This document shows positions 41,472 to 50,072 of a stretch of DNA of 64,000 bases, in pieces. Positions within the stretch are counted from its first letter, which is position 1. Each line of letters starts with the position of its first letter. The translations under genes and the position numbers were made by a program. The notes under the pieces were generated by a model. The model was not told the DNA's origin. It searched no databases and saw only the letters and a list, made by a program, of their open reading frames with translations. Source of the DNA: Kibdelosporangium sp040675465 (lineage in GTDB: Bacteria; Actinomycetota; Actinomycetes; Mycobacteriales; Pseudonocardiaceae); NCBI RefSeq assembly GCF_040675465.1, contig NZ_JBFAPA010000020.1, positions 62,001 to 126,000 on the forward strand, read 5' to 3'.

Positions 41472-42434
41472 TTAGGAACGCAGCCGTGAACCGTAGGTAA
41501 GCGCGGGTGGGATCAACGTGTCGATCGGGTCCCGGGCGGGTGGCCGCGCCAGTTCCCTGGCCCGCTCCACGGCGGCGACCCGGCGCATCAGCAACGCCAG
41601 CTCCTCGGTGACCGCCTCGGGCGCCTCCAGCGGCAGGAAATGCGAGGTCGGAACCACCCGGACCCGCGCCTGCGGCAACGTCGCCACCGGCTTGGTGGTC
41701 CGCTCCGGCGACGCCAGAAGATCGTACTGACCAGCCAGAACGGTCACCGGACAGGTGATACCGCGCAGCTCACGGGCTGGGATCGCGCTCACCGCCAGCG
41801 CCAGCGTGAAAAACCAGCGCCAGTCGTGCTGCACGAACCGCTTCATCATCCGGATCACCGCCTCGACGTCGGCGGCGGGCAGCATGAACCCGCTGTGCCG
41901 GACGATCGAGGCTGTGAGCGTGTTCACAGGCACGTTGTGCAGCACCGCGTCGACCACAGGCCCAAGAGCACGCAAGGCGTGCGTCCCGCTCAACGTGATG
42001 GCCCGCCGGACGACGGCGGGGATGCCGAACGCGCTGAACATCGCGCCGAACAAGTCGCCCGGCACGCCCGCGGCGAGCAGCAGGCCGGACACGCGTTCCG
42101 GATGGCGTCTGGCCAGCTCGGCGGCGACCATCACGCCCACCGACCACCCCATCACCACACAACGCCGCACCCCGGCGGCGTCCATCACAGCGAGCGCGTC
42201 GGCCACGTGGTCGGCCAGCTCGATCCGGCTCTCGTCGGCAGGCCGATCGGAACCCATGGTGCCGCGGTGGTACCAGGACAGCACGCGTACACCGGCGTCC
42301 GGCAGCAGCAACGCCGGCCAAGCCTCCGGGGTCGTGCCCAGCCCGGGGCACAACAGCAGGGGCGGGCCCGGGTTGTCAGTGCGCCAGCCGCGAATCCTCG
42401 TGCCGTCCGACGAGGTCACGTCGTGTTCGTGCAT
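41472..42434 (-). CDS. Alpha/beta hydrolase
   Basis: This 320-residue protein has the alpha/beta-hydrolase core: a HG-like strand PPLLLCPGLGTTPEAW (about 25-40), the nucleophile elbow GWSVGV (Ser), the late Asp in LAGQYDLLASPE and the catalytic His in VPTSHFLPLEAPE. The frame is open further upstream, but ATG 42434 matches the usual N-terminal length. The C-terminal tail is Arg/Pro-rich. Substrate is not known. It is divergent from the 2-hydroxyacid dehydrogenase gene at 42493. Confidence 0.88.
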   Translation of the reverse strand: MHEHDVTSSDGTRIRGWRTDNPGPPLLLCPGLGTTPEAWPALLLPDAGVRVLSWYHRGTMGSDRPADESRIELADHVADALAVMDAAGVRRCVVMGWSVGVMVAAELARRHPERVSGLLLAAGVPGDLFGAMFSAFGIPAVVRRAITLSGTHALRALGPVVDAVLHNVPVNTLTASIVRHSGFMLPAADVEAVIRMMKRFVQHDWRWFFTLALAVSAIPARELRGITCPVTVLAGQYDLLASPERTTKPVATLPQARVRVVPTSHFLPLEAPEAVTEELALLMRRVAAVERARELARPPARDPIDTLIPPALTYGSRLRS

Positions 42435-42492
42435 CGCCGCAGAGTCTGCCCGAGTCCACCCTCCGAAAGCGACACACCTTACTGTTGTTTTC

Positions 42493-43407
42493 GTGCCGAT
42501 CACCGTTCTGGTACCTGACGACCACGGAATGTCCGCGCTGAGCGGCCTCGATGGGGTACGACCGCTCCGTTTCGAGCGTGGCGAACCTCTGCCGCCGGGC
42601 GCGGCGGACGCCGAAGTGCTGATCCCCGGCATGCAGGCCGGCTCGCAGCTGAAGGCCCTGCTGGCCCAGCTGCCCAACCTCAAACTCGTGCAACTGCTGT
42701 CCGCGGGCGTGGAGAGCTGGCTGGGCGCGTTGCCGGACGGCGTCCAGCTCGCCAACGCCCGGGGCGCGCACGGCGGCAGCACGGCCGAGTGGGTGGTGAG
42801 CGCGCTGCTGTCCATCTACCGAGACATGCGCGAGTTCGACCGCGCCCAGAAAGCCCGCGAGTGGGCGTTCCACCTGACGGACACCCTGCAGGACAAGCGG
42901 GTCCTCGTCGTCGGCGCGGGCGACCTGGGGCAGCAGCTCAAGCGACGGCTCGAACCGTTCGACACCACTGTCACGCTCGTCGGCACGCGTGCCCGCGACG
43001 GCGTGCGGTCGGTCGACGAACTGCCGTCACTGCTCGGGCAGCACGACGCCGTGGTGATCATGGTCCCGGTCACCCCCGAGACGACCGGGATGGTGGACGC
43101 GAAATTCCTGTCCCTCATGGCGGACGGGGCGATTCTGGTGAACGCGGCCCGCGGCGTCATCGTCGACACGGACGCGCTGCTAGCGGAGCTTCGCTCCGGA
43201 CGGCTGCGGGCCGCGCTGGACGTCACCGACCCCGAGCCGCTGCCCGCCGACCATCCACTGTGGACGGCACCTGGCCTGCTGCTCACCCCGCATGTCGCCG
43301 GAACCGTGGAGGGACGGTACAAACGTGCGTACCAGGTGGCGGCGCGGCAGATCGCGCAGTTCGCGGCCGGACAGGACCCTGACAACCTGGTAACGGGAAA
43401 ATACTGA
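42493..43407 (+). CDS. D-2-hydroxyacid dehydrogenase
   Basis: This 304-residue NAD(P)-dependent enzyme has the Rossmann motif VVGAGDLGQQLKRRL and the catalytic Arg in VNAARGVIVDTDAL. The Glu follows in DVTDPEPLPADHPLW and the His in LTPHVAGTVEG. It interconverts 2-oxo and D-2-hydroxy acids (phosphoglycerate/glyoxylate reductase family). GTG 42493 was taken because the upstream frame belongs to the divergent intergenic region. The actual substrate is open. Confidence 0.9.
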   Translation: MPITVLVPDDHGMSALSGLDGVRPLRFERGEPLPPGAADAEVLIPGMQAGSQLKALLAQLPNLKLVQLLSAGVESWLGALPDGVQLANARGAHGGSTAEWVVSALLSIYRDMREFDRAQKAREWAFHLTDTLQDKRVLVVGAGDLGQQLKRRLEPFDTTVTLVGTRARDGVRSVDELPSLLGQHDAVVIMVPVTPETTGMVDAKFLSLMADGAILVNAARGVIVDTDALLAELRSGRLRAALDVTDPEPLPADHPLWTAPGLLLTPHVAGTVEGRYKRAYQVAARQIAQFAAGQDPDNLVTGKY

Positions 43408-43458
43408 CTTAAAAACTTTGTAAGGCGTTTCGCTCGCCCATCCTTTAGCCTACCCGCC

Positions 43459-44172
43459 GTGAGTACCCACGATGACCGTCCGACCGACCCGGGCGGCTAC
43501 CCAGGACTGTATTCCCAGGGTGGCTCCGGCTACTCCGGTGGTGCGCACCGGTTGTCCGAGCAGGACGACAGCTACGGGCGGTACGACGACGATGATGGTT
43601 TCGACAGCTCGTCCACGACCAGCGTGCTGTCCAGACCTGACTCCACGGACGACACGACGCCGCCCGTGCGGCCGTCGTACACGTGGCACGGTGGGCTGGA
43701 CCTCGCGCTCCTGGTGCTGCGGCTGGTGATCGGCGGCACCTTCGTCGCCCACAGCCTGCAGAAGCTGTTCGGGCTGTGGGGCGGCCTCGGGATCGACGGG
43801 TTCGCCCGCTACCTCGGCGACTTCGGGTTCAGCCAGACGACCCTGCTGGCCTGGATCACTGGCGTCGGTGAGCTGGCCGGCGGCGCGCTGGTGATCCTCG
43901 GCCTGTTCACCCCGATCGGCGCGGCCGCGCTGCTGGCCGTGTCGGCCAACGTGATCTACCTCAAGTGGGGCGCGGGCTACTTCGGCCCGCCGGTCGGCTT
44001 CGAACGCGAAGCCCTGCTGGCCGCCGGGTCGTTCGCGCTCCTGTTCACCGGTGCGGGCCGGGTTTCGCTGGACCGCCCGACCCCGTGGGGGCGCCGCCCG
44101 GTGCCGCTCGGGTTGTTCATGCTGCTCATCGCGGCCGGCCTGTGCGTCGTGTCGCTGATCGTGCTGCGCTAG
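43459..44172 (+). CDS. DoxX-family membrane protein with acidic N-terminal tail
   Basis: The 237-residue product has a disordered Asp/Ser/Gly-rich cytoplasmic tail (residues 1-70) and then four membrane segments of the DoxX type (LALLVLRLVIGGTFVAHSL, VGELAGGALVILGLF, AALLAVSANVIYLKW, LFMLLIAAGLCVVSLIVL). DoxX proteins associate with redox processes at the membrane (for example a DoxX-SodA-SseA complex in mycobacteria); the exact role here is unknown. The start is GTG 43459. Confidence 0.88.
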   Translation: MSTHDDRPTDPGGYPGLYSQGGSGYSGGAHRLSEQDDSYGRYDDDDGFDSSSTTSVLSRPDSTDDTTPPVRPSYTWHGGLDLALLVLRLVIGGTFVAHSLQKLFGLWGGLGIDGFARYLGDFGFSQTTLLAWITGVGELAGGALVILGLFTPIGAAALLAVSANVIYLKWGAGYFGPPVGFEREALLAAGSFALLFTGAGRVSLDRPTPWGRRPVPLGLFMLLIAAGLCVVSLIVLR

Positions 44173-44179
44173 GAAAAAG

Positions 44180-45100
44180 CTAGGAGACCAGCCCTCGCGG
44201 GCGTTCGCCACGGATGCCCGCGAGGAGGTTCTCCACTGCGAAAAGTCCCATCGCCGCACGGGTTTCCTCGGTCGCGCTGCCCAGGTGCGGCACGATCGTG
44301 ACGTTGTCCAGACCAAGCAGGCCCGGGTGCACCGCGGGTTCCCGCTCGAACACGTCCAGCCCGGCCGCGAAGATCTCCTTGGCCCGCAACGCCTCCGCCA
44401 GGGCCGCTTCGTCCACCAACGGCCCGCGCGCGGTGTTCACCAGCACAGCGGTCGGCTTCATCGCCCGGAACACGGTGGCGTTGAACAGATGCCGGGTCTC
44501 CGGCGTGAGCGGGGCGTGCACCGAGATCACGTCCGACTCCGCCACCAGCTCCTCGAACGCAACCCCGCCGCGGCGGGAATGGTGGATCACCCGCATGCCG
44601 AACCCGGTGGCGCGCCGCGCGGTGGCCTGACCGATCCGGCCAAACCCCACGATTCCCAGGGTCTTGCCGTACAGCTCGTATCCCAGCATCATCCGCGGAC
44701 CCCAGATCCACGGCGTTTCCGCGCGCAGGAACCGGTCACCCTCGGCGATCCGCCTGGTACACGCCAGGATCAGCGCCCACGCCAGGTCCGCGGTCGCCTC
44801 GGTGAGCACGTCCGGCGTGTTGGCCACCATGACCCCACGCCGGACGCACTCCTCGACGTCCACGTTGTCGTAGCCCACCGCGTGGTTGGCGACGATCTTG
44901 AGCTGTGGTCCCGCGGCGTCGAGCAATTCCGCGTCGACCCGGTCGGACAACATGGTGAGCAGGCCGTCCTTGCCCTTGGCGCGCTTGAGGAACTCCTCGC
45001 GCGGCATGGCCTCGGGCGGCCCTTCCCACAGGTCCACGTCCACGCCGTCGAGCGCGCGCATGGCCGCGTCCACCATCAACCGGGTGACCAGGATCTTCAT
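44180..45100 (-). CDS. 2-hydroxyacid dehydrogenase (glyoxylate/hydroxypyruvate reductase type)
   Basis: This 306-residue enzyme has the Rossmann motif GFGRIGQATARRA, catalytic Arg in VNTARGPLVDEAAL, Glu in DVFEREPAVH and His in IVPHLGSATEETR. It reduces glyoxylate, hydroxypyruvate or a similar 2-oxo acid. Its ATG is only one base after the ilvD stop, so it is co-transcribed with ilvD and might act on a branched-chain 2-oxo or hydroxy acid, which is only a guess. Confidence 0.9.
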   Translation of the reverse strand: MKILVTRLMVDAAMRALDGVDVDLWEGPPEAMPREEFLKRAKGKDGLLTMLSDRVDAELLDAAGPQLKIVANHAVGYDNVDVEECVRRGVMVANTPDVLTEATADLAWALILACTRRIAEGDRFLRAETPWIWGPRMMLGYELYGKTLGIVGFGRIGQATARRATGFGMRVIHHSRRGGVAFEELVAESDVISVHAPLTPETRHLFNATVFRAMKPTAVLVNTARGPLVDEAALAEALRAKEIFAAGLDVFEREPAVHPGLLGLDNVTIVPHLGSATEETRAAMGLFAVENLLAGIRGERPRGLVS

Positions 45101-45101
45101 G

Positions 45102-46946
45102 TCAGCTGGGGATCCTGCGAACCGCGCCGGTGGAGGCGTCGGTCGTCATGTGGGCGTAGGCACGCAGGGCCGTGGTGACCGGGCGGTCGCGGTCCGCGGG
45201 CTGCCACGGGCGTTCGCTGGACTCCATCTTGGCCCGGCGTTCGGCCAGAACCTCTTCCGGGACAAGCAGTTCCAGCTTGCGCTCATGCACGTCGATCAGG
45301 ATCTGGTCGCCGTCCTGGACCAGGCCGATCGCGCCGCCGCCGGCCGCCTCGGGCGAGATGTGCCCGACCGACAGGCCCGACGAACCACCGGAGAACCGGC
45401 CGTCGGTGATCAACGCGCACTTCTTGCCCAGGCCGGAGCCCTTCAGGAACGCGGTGGGGTGCAGCATTTCCTGCATGCCGGGGCCGCCCGCGGGCCCCTC
45501 GTAGCGCACGACCAGGACCTCACCGGGCTGGATCTGCTTGGTGAGGATGACCGAGACCGCCTGCTCCTGGCTTTCCACCACGCGCGCCGGGCCCTGGAAC
45601 CGGAACAGCTCCTCGTCGATGCCCGCCGACTTGATCACCGCGCCGTCGACGGCGAGGTTCCCGCGCAGCACGGCCAGGCCGCCGTCCTTGGTGTACGCGT
45701 GCTCGAAGTCGTGGATGCAGCCGCTGGCCGCGTCGGTGTCGAGCGACTTCCACCGGTTCGTCGTGGAGAACGCCTCCGTCGTGCGCACACCGCCCGGGGC
45801 GGCGTGGAACAACTCGATCGCGGTCTCGGAAGCCTTGCCCGAGCGGATGTCCCACTCCGCGAGCCACTCCGTCAGCGACGGCGAGTGGACCGCGTGCACG
45901 TCCCGGTTGAGCAGGCCCGCACGGTCCAGCTCGCCCAGGATCGCCGGGATGCCACCGGCCCGGTGCACGTCCTCCATGTGGTAGTCCGAGTTCGGGGACA
46001 CTTTGGACAGACACGGCACGCGGCGGCTGATCGCGTCGATGTCGGCCAGGGTGAACTCGATCTCGCCCTCCTGGGCGGCGGCGAGGATGTGCAGCACCGT
46101 GTTGGTGGACCCGCCCATCGCCATGTCCAGGGCCATCGCGTTCTCGAACGCCTTGCGGTTGGCGACCGACCGCGGCAGCACGGACGCGTCGTCCTCGGCG
46201 TACCAGCGGCGGGCCAGCTCGACGACCGTGGTCCCGGCCTGCTCGAACAACGCGCGGCGGGCGGCGTGCGTGGCCAGCGTGGACCCGTTGCCCGGCAAGG
46301 CCAGGCCGAGCGCCTCGGTCAGGCAGTTCATCGAGTTCGCGGTGAACATGCCTGAGCACGAGCCACAAGTCGGGCAGGCAGAGCGCTCCACAATGGACAG
46401 GCCGTCCGCGTCGACGTCCGGGTTCGCCGACGCGGCGATCGCGGTGATCAGGTCGGTCGGCGTCTCGGCGACCCCGTTGACGATGACCGCCTTGCCCGCC
46501 TCCATCGGCCCGCCGGACACGAACACGGTCGGGATGTTCAGCCGCATGGCGGCGTTGAGCATGCCCGGGGTGATCTTGTCGCAGTTGGAGATGCACACCA
46601 GGGCGTCCGCCTGGTGCGCGTTGACCATGTACTCCACCGCGTCGGCGATGATCTCGCGGGACGGCAGCGAGTAGAGCATCCCGCTGTGGCCCATGGCGAT
46701 GCCGTCGTCGACCGCGATGGTGTGGAACTCGCGCGCCACGCCACCGGCCTCGCGCACCGCGCCGGCCACGATGTCGCCGAGGTCACGCAGGTGCACGTGG
46801 CCGGGCACGAACTGGGTGTACGAGTTGGCGATGGCCACGATGGGCTTGCCGAAGTCGGAGTCGGTCATCCCGGTCGCGCGCCAGAGCGCGCGGGCTCCGG
46901 CAGCGTTACGGCCGTGGGTGGTGGTGCGGGAGCGCAGCTGAGGCAC
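45102..46946 (-). CDS. ilvD: Dihydroxy-acid dehydratase
   Basis: This 614-residue Fe-S enzyme converts 2,3-dihydroxy-3-methylbutanoate and its valerate homologue to the 2-oxo acids of valine and isoleucine. Recognisable are CISNCDKITPGML and CGSCSGMFTANSMNCLTEALG (cluster-binding cysteines) and the C-terminal TDGRFSGGSSGLSVGHISPEAAGGG. It acts after IlvC, encoded 3 kb away on the other strand. The start is GTG or ATG near 46946 with GGAGGGG upstream. It leads the transcript that continues into the hydroxyacid dehydrogenase. Confidence 0.97.
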   Translation of the reverse strand: MPQLRSRTTTHGRNAAGARALWRATGMTDSDFGKPIVAIANSYTQFVPGHVHLRDLGDIVAGAVREAGGVAREFHTIAVDDGIAMGHSGMLYSLPSREIIADAVEYMVNAHQADALVCISNCDKITPGMLNAAMRLNIPTVFVSGGPMEAGKAVIVNGVAETPTDLITAIAASANPDVDADGLSIVERSACPTCGSCSGMFTANSMNCLTEALGLALPGNGSTLATHAARRALFEQAGTTVVELARRWYAEDDASVLPRSVANRKAFENAMALDMAMGGSTNTVLHILAAAQEGEIEFTLADIDAISRRVPCLSKVSPNSDYHMEDVHRAGGIPAILGELDRAGLLNRDVHAVHSPSLTEWLAEWDIRSGKASETAIELFHAAPGGVRTTEAFSTTNRWKSLDTDAASGCIHDFEHAYTKDGGLAVLRGNLAVDGAVIKSAGIDEELFRFQGPARVVESQEQAVSVILTKQIQPGEVLVVRYEGPAGGPGMQEMLHPTAFLKGSGLGKKCALITDGRFSGGSSGLSVGHISPEAAGGGAIGLVQDGDQILIDVHERKLELLVPEEVLAERRAKMESSERPWQPADRDRPVTTALRAYAHMTTDASTGAVRRIPS

Positions 46947-47022
46947 AGCCCCTCCAAGCTCAAGAACAAACAGTCACAACTCATGCCTGGTGGGCACGAT
47001 CAACAGCGCGGTGCCACCGAGG

Positions 47023-47424
47023 TTACTCGCCGGCTTCGGCGGAAGGCTTGGCAGCGGGGTCGGGGATCCGGCCGCCGCTGATCTGGGAGAGCAGCCCGAG
47101 GTGCCGCAGACGCACGCACGGGAGCTTGGTCACGGTCCCATCGGACTCGACGACGGAGACCCGCCCGTTGTCCAGCTTCAGCGACGCGATGTCGTCCCAC
47201 TTGAACGTGCGACCGGCGAAAGTGGACCGGACCACTACCGCGTCGGGAGTCGCGGTCGTGCGGTTGCGCACGATCCAGACGATCACCAGCACCGGCACGA
47301 TGTAGATCAGCCACAGCAGCGGCGCGGCGAAGGCGAACGGCGTCGCCGCGACGATCAGCAGGAGCGGGGCGAGATTGGCCGTCGGCGGAGTCCGGAAGAC
47401 CACCTTGCGCACTGTTTCGGGCAC
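47023..47424 (-). CDS. PH-domain membrane protein, Cfp6-like
   Basis: The 133-residue product has two hydrophobic segments (residues about 17-50, LLLIVAATPFAFAAPLLWLIYIV and VLVIVWIV) followed by a bacterial PH-like domain (DAVVVRSTFAGRTFKWDDI, VSVVESDGTVTKLPCVRLRHL). In M. tuberculosis the homologous gene cfp6 (Rv3004) lies beside ilvB, just as here. The function is unknown. It is divergent from the ilvB leader and promoter. Confidence 0.85.
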   Translation of the reverse strand: MPETVRKVVFRTPPTANLAPLLLIVAATPFAFAAPLLWLIYIVPVLVIVWIVRNRTTATPDAVVVRSTFAGRTFKWDDIASLKLDNGRVSVVESDGTVTKLPCVRLRHLGLLSQISGGRIPDPAAKPSAEAGE

Positions 47425-47510
47425 GTCGACGATGGTGCACCGTGCGTGGTCAGGGCATGCGCGCGGGTCCCTCGAACGGGTCCACTATCCGGGAATGGCG
47501 TCCCGCAGAT

Positions 47511-47540
47511 TTGACGTGCGCGCGGGAAGCGCACTACCGT
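47511..47540 (+). promoter_or_regulatory. Promoter of the ilvB leader transcript
   Basis: TTGACG (47511-47516) and TACCGT (47535-47540) are separated by 18 bases. The expected start of transcription, 6-7 bases later, falls on the ATG of the leader peptide at 47547, which suggests a leaderless transcript. Confidence 0.65.
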
Positions 47541-47546
47541 CGCGGT

Positions 47547-47594
47547 ATGTTCACCTCGATTGGTCTCGTACTTCCCAAGCGCGTCGACGCTTAG
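47547..47594 (+). CDS. ilvB leader peptide (MFTSIGLVLPKRVDA)
   Basis: A 15-residue open frame directly follows the promoter and ends in TAG. Residues 5-9 include Ile, Leu, Val and Leu, and their codons ATT, CTC, GTA, CTT are mostly unusual for this genome. Shortage of charged branched-chain tRNAs would stall a ribosome there. A leader peptide of similar type precedes ilvBNC in Corynebacterium glutamicum. No Shine-Dalgarno is seen, in keeping with leaderless translation. Confidence 0.8.
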   Translation: MFTSIGLVLPKRVDA

Positions 47595-47656
47595 GAGCAC
47601 CTGACTCGTCGACGCGCGACCCTCGTGCGACCCATCCGGTCGGCGGGGGTTTTTTC
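47580..47656 (+). terminator. ilvB transcription attenuator
   Basis: The first hairpin pairs CGCGTCGACG (47580-47589) with CGTCGACGCG (47607-47616); its left arm overlaps the end of the leader frame. Two bases later the terminator stem runs 47619-47650 (ACCCTCG and CGACC on the left, GGTCG and CGGGGGT on the right, with one bulged G and G-U pairs), loop about 5 bases, followed by TTTTTT. How the two structures exclude each other is not evident by eye. Confidence 0.8.
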
Positions 47657-47698
47657 GTGCCCGGACCCCTTACCCGACCGACCCACGAGGCAGAACCG

Positions 47699-49531
47699 AT
47701 GACGAGCGCAACATCGCGACCCGCCGCAAAACCCGGGGCCCCGTCCCCGGCCAACCGCCCGAAACCAGCGCCGCCCTCGGGCGCGCCGGTGCGCCTCACC
47801 GGCGCCCAGTCGCTGGTCCGGTCGCTGGAAGCTGTCGGCTGCGAGGTGGTTTTCGGGATTCCCGGCGGGACCATCCTGCCGGCCTACGACCCGCTGCTCG
47901 ACTCCACCAAGGTCCGGCACGTGCTGGTGCGCCACGAGCAGGGCGCCGGGCACGCGGCCACCGGGTACGCCCAGGCCACCGGCAAGGTCGGGGTCTGCAT
48001 GGCGACCTCCGGCCCGGGCGCGACCAACCTGGTGACCCCGCTGGCCGACGCCAACATGGACTCGGTCCCCGTGGTCGCCATCACCGGTCAGCAGACCCGG
48101 GCGCTCATCGGCACCGACGCCTTCCAGGAGGCGGACATCTGCGGCATCACCCTGCCGATCACCAAGCACAACTTCCTCGTGACCGATCCGGCGGAGATCC
48201 CGCGGACGATCGCCGAGGCGTTCCACCTCGCCGCCACCGGCAGGCCCGGCCCGGTGCTGGTGGACATCCCCAAGGACGTGCTGCAGGAGACCACCAGCTT
48301 CTCCTGGCCGCCCGAGATCCACCTGCCCGGTTACCGGCCGACGACCCGGCCGCACGGCAAGCAGGTGCGCGAGGCCGCCAAGCTCATCGCGCAGGCCCGG
48401 CGGCCGGTGCTGTACGTGGGTGGCGGCGTCATCAAGGCCGGTGCGTCCGAGGAGCTGCGCAGGCTCGCCGAGCTGACCGGCATCCCGGTGGTGACCACGC
48501 TGATGGCGCGCGGGGCGTTCCCCGACTCGCACCCGCAGCACCTCGGCATGCCGGGCATGCACGGTTCGGTCGCCGCGGTCGGCTGCCTGCAGCGCTCCGA
48601 CCTGATCATCGCGCTCGGTGCCCGGTTCGACGACCGGGTCACCGGCAAGCTCGACTCGTTCGCGCCCGAGGCGCAGGTCGTGCACGCGGACATCGACCCG
48701 GCGGAGATCTCCAAGAACCGCAAGGCCGACGTGCCGATCGTGGGCGACTGCAAGGAGATCATCGTCGAGCTGATCGCGGCGGTGCAGGCCGAGCGCGAGC
48801 GCGGGCACGCGGACCTGACCGCCTGGTGGGCGCAGATCGACGGCTGGCGCAAGACGTTCCCGGCCGGCTACGAGTGGCCGTCGGACGGCACGCTGTCCCC
48901 GCAGTACGTGATCGAGCGGATCGGCCGGCTGGTCGGCCCGGACGCGATCTACACCGCGGGCGTCGGCCAGCACCAGATGTGGGCCGCGCAGTTCATCCAG
49001 TACGAGAACCCGGCGACCTGGATCAACTCCGGTGGGCTGGGCACGATGGGCTTCGCGGTCCCGGCCGCCATGGGCGCCAAGTTCGGCATGCCGGACAAGC
49101 AGGTCTGGGCGATCGACGGCGACGGCTGCTTCCAGATGACCAACCAGGAGCTGGCCACCTGCGCCATCGAGGGCGCGCCGATCAAGGTCGCCGTGATCAA
49201 CAACGGCAACCTGGGCATGGTCCGCCAGTGGCAGAACCTCTTCTACTCGGAGCGCTACTCCAACACCGACCTGGGCACGCACAAGCACCGCATCCCGGAC
49301 TTCACGCTGCTGGCCGAGGCGCTGGGCTGCGCGGGCCTGCGGTGCGACTCGCGCGACCAGGTGGACGCCACCATCAAGCGGGCCATGGACATCAACGACC
49401 GGCCGGTGGTGATCGACTTCGTGGTCGGCAAGGACGCGCAGGTGTGGCCGATGGTCGCGGCCGGCACCGGCAACGACGAGATCATGGCCGCGCGCGGCAT
49501 CCGCCCGCTGTTCGACGAGGATGAGATCTGA
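47699..49531 (+). CDS. ilvB: Acetolactate synthase large subunit
   Basis: This 610-residue ThDP enzyme condenses two pyruvates, or pyruvate with 2-oxobutyrate, as the first common step to Val/Leu and Ile. After a Pro/Ala-rich N-terminal tail (1-35), the catalytic Glu lies in RHEQGAGHAATGYA and SGPGATNL follows. The ThDP-binding motif is GDGCFQMTNQELATC...NNGNLGMVRQW. ATG 47699 follows the attenuator by about 45 bases. The gene is followed by ilvN after one base and ilvC, an ilvBNC operon under the leader. Confidence 0.97.
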   Translation: MTSATSRPAAKPGAPSPANRPKPAPPSGAPVRLTGAQSLVRSLEAVGCEVVFGIPGGTILPAYDPLLDSTKVRHVLVRHEQGAGHAATGYAQATGKVGVCMATSGPGATNLVTPLADANMDSVPVVAITGQQTRALIGTDAFQEADICGITLPITKHNFLVTDPAEIPRTIAEAFHLAATGRPGPVLVDIPKDVLQETTSFSWPPEIHLPGYRPTTRPHGKQVREAAKLIAQARRPVLYVGGGVIKAGASEELRRLAELTGIPVVTTLMARGAFPDSHPQHLGMPGMHGSVAAVGCLQRSDLIIALGARFDDRVTGKLDSFAPEAQVVHADIDPAEISKNRKADVPIVGDCKEIIVELIAAVQAERERGHADLTAWWAQIDGWRKTFPAGYEWPSDGTLSPQYVIERIGRLVGPDAIYTAGVGQHQMWAAQFIQYENPATWINSGGLGTMGFAVPAAMGAKFGMPDKQVWAIDGDGCFQMTNQELATCAIEGAPIKVAVINNGNLGMVRQWQNLFYSERYSNTDLGTHKHRIPDFTLLAEALGCAGLRCDSRDQVDATIKRAMDINDRPVVIDFVVGKDAQVWPMVAAGTGNDEIMAARGIRPLFDEDEI

Positions 49532-49532
49532 C

Positions 49533-50039
49533 ATGTCCAAGCACACCCTGAGCGTTCTCGTCGAGAACAAACCCGGTGTCCTGGCCCGGGTGGCCGGCCT
49601 GTTCTCCCGGCGCGGCTTCAACATCGAGTCGCTCGCGGTCGGGCCGACCGAGCACCCGGACGTGTCGCGGATGACCATCGTGGTCGCCGTCGACGAGCTG
49701 CCGCTGGAGCAGGTGACCAAGCAGCTCAACAAGCTGGTGAACGTGATCAAGATCGTGGAGCTGGAGCCGGCCTCGGCGGTGCAGCGGGAACTGCTGCTCG
49801 TCAAGGTCCGGGCGGACGCCACCGTGCGCAGCCAGGTGCTCGAGACGGTGCAGCTGTTCCGGGCCAAGGTCGTCGATGTCTCGCCAGAGGCCCTGACTAT
49901 CGAGGCCACCGGTACATCGGACAAGATTGAGGCACTGCGCCGAATGCTCGAGCCGTACGGGGTGCGTGAGATGGTGCAGTCCGGAATGGTCGCGATCGGT
50001 CGCGGCCCACGGTCGATCACCGCTACCGCGGTGCGGTAA
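49533..50039 (+). CDS. ilvN: Acetolactate synthase small (regulatory) subunit
   Basis: This 168-residue protein has an N-terminal ACT domain (HTLSVLVENKPGVLARVAGLFSRRGFNIESLAVGPTE) that binds valine and mediates feedback inhibition. The C-terminal domain follows (LLLVKVRADATVRSQVLE, VREMVQSGMVAIGRG). It starts one base after the ilvB stop. Confidence 0.97.
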   Translation: MSKHTLSVLVENKPGVLARVAGLFSRRGFNIESLAVGPTEHPDVSRMTIVVAVDELPLEQVTKQLNKLVNVIKIVELEPASAVQRELLLVKVRADATVRSQVLETVQLFRAKVVDVSPEALTIEATGTSDKIEALRRMLEPYGVREMVQSGMVAIGRGPRSITATAVR

Positions 50040-50072
50040 AGATCCCTACAGGTTAAGGAAACACGAAAAGCG

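Noticed and set aside
47591..50020. Long minus-strand open frame (809 codons) opposite ilvB/ilvN
   Set aside because: It is the antisense shadow of two certain genes and contains Arg/Gly/His-rich low-complexity sequence.
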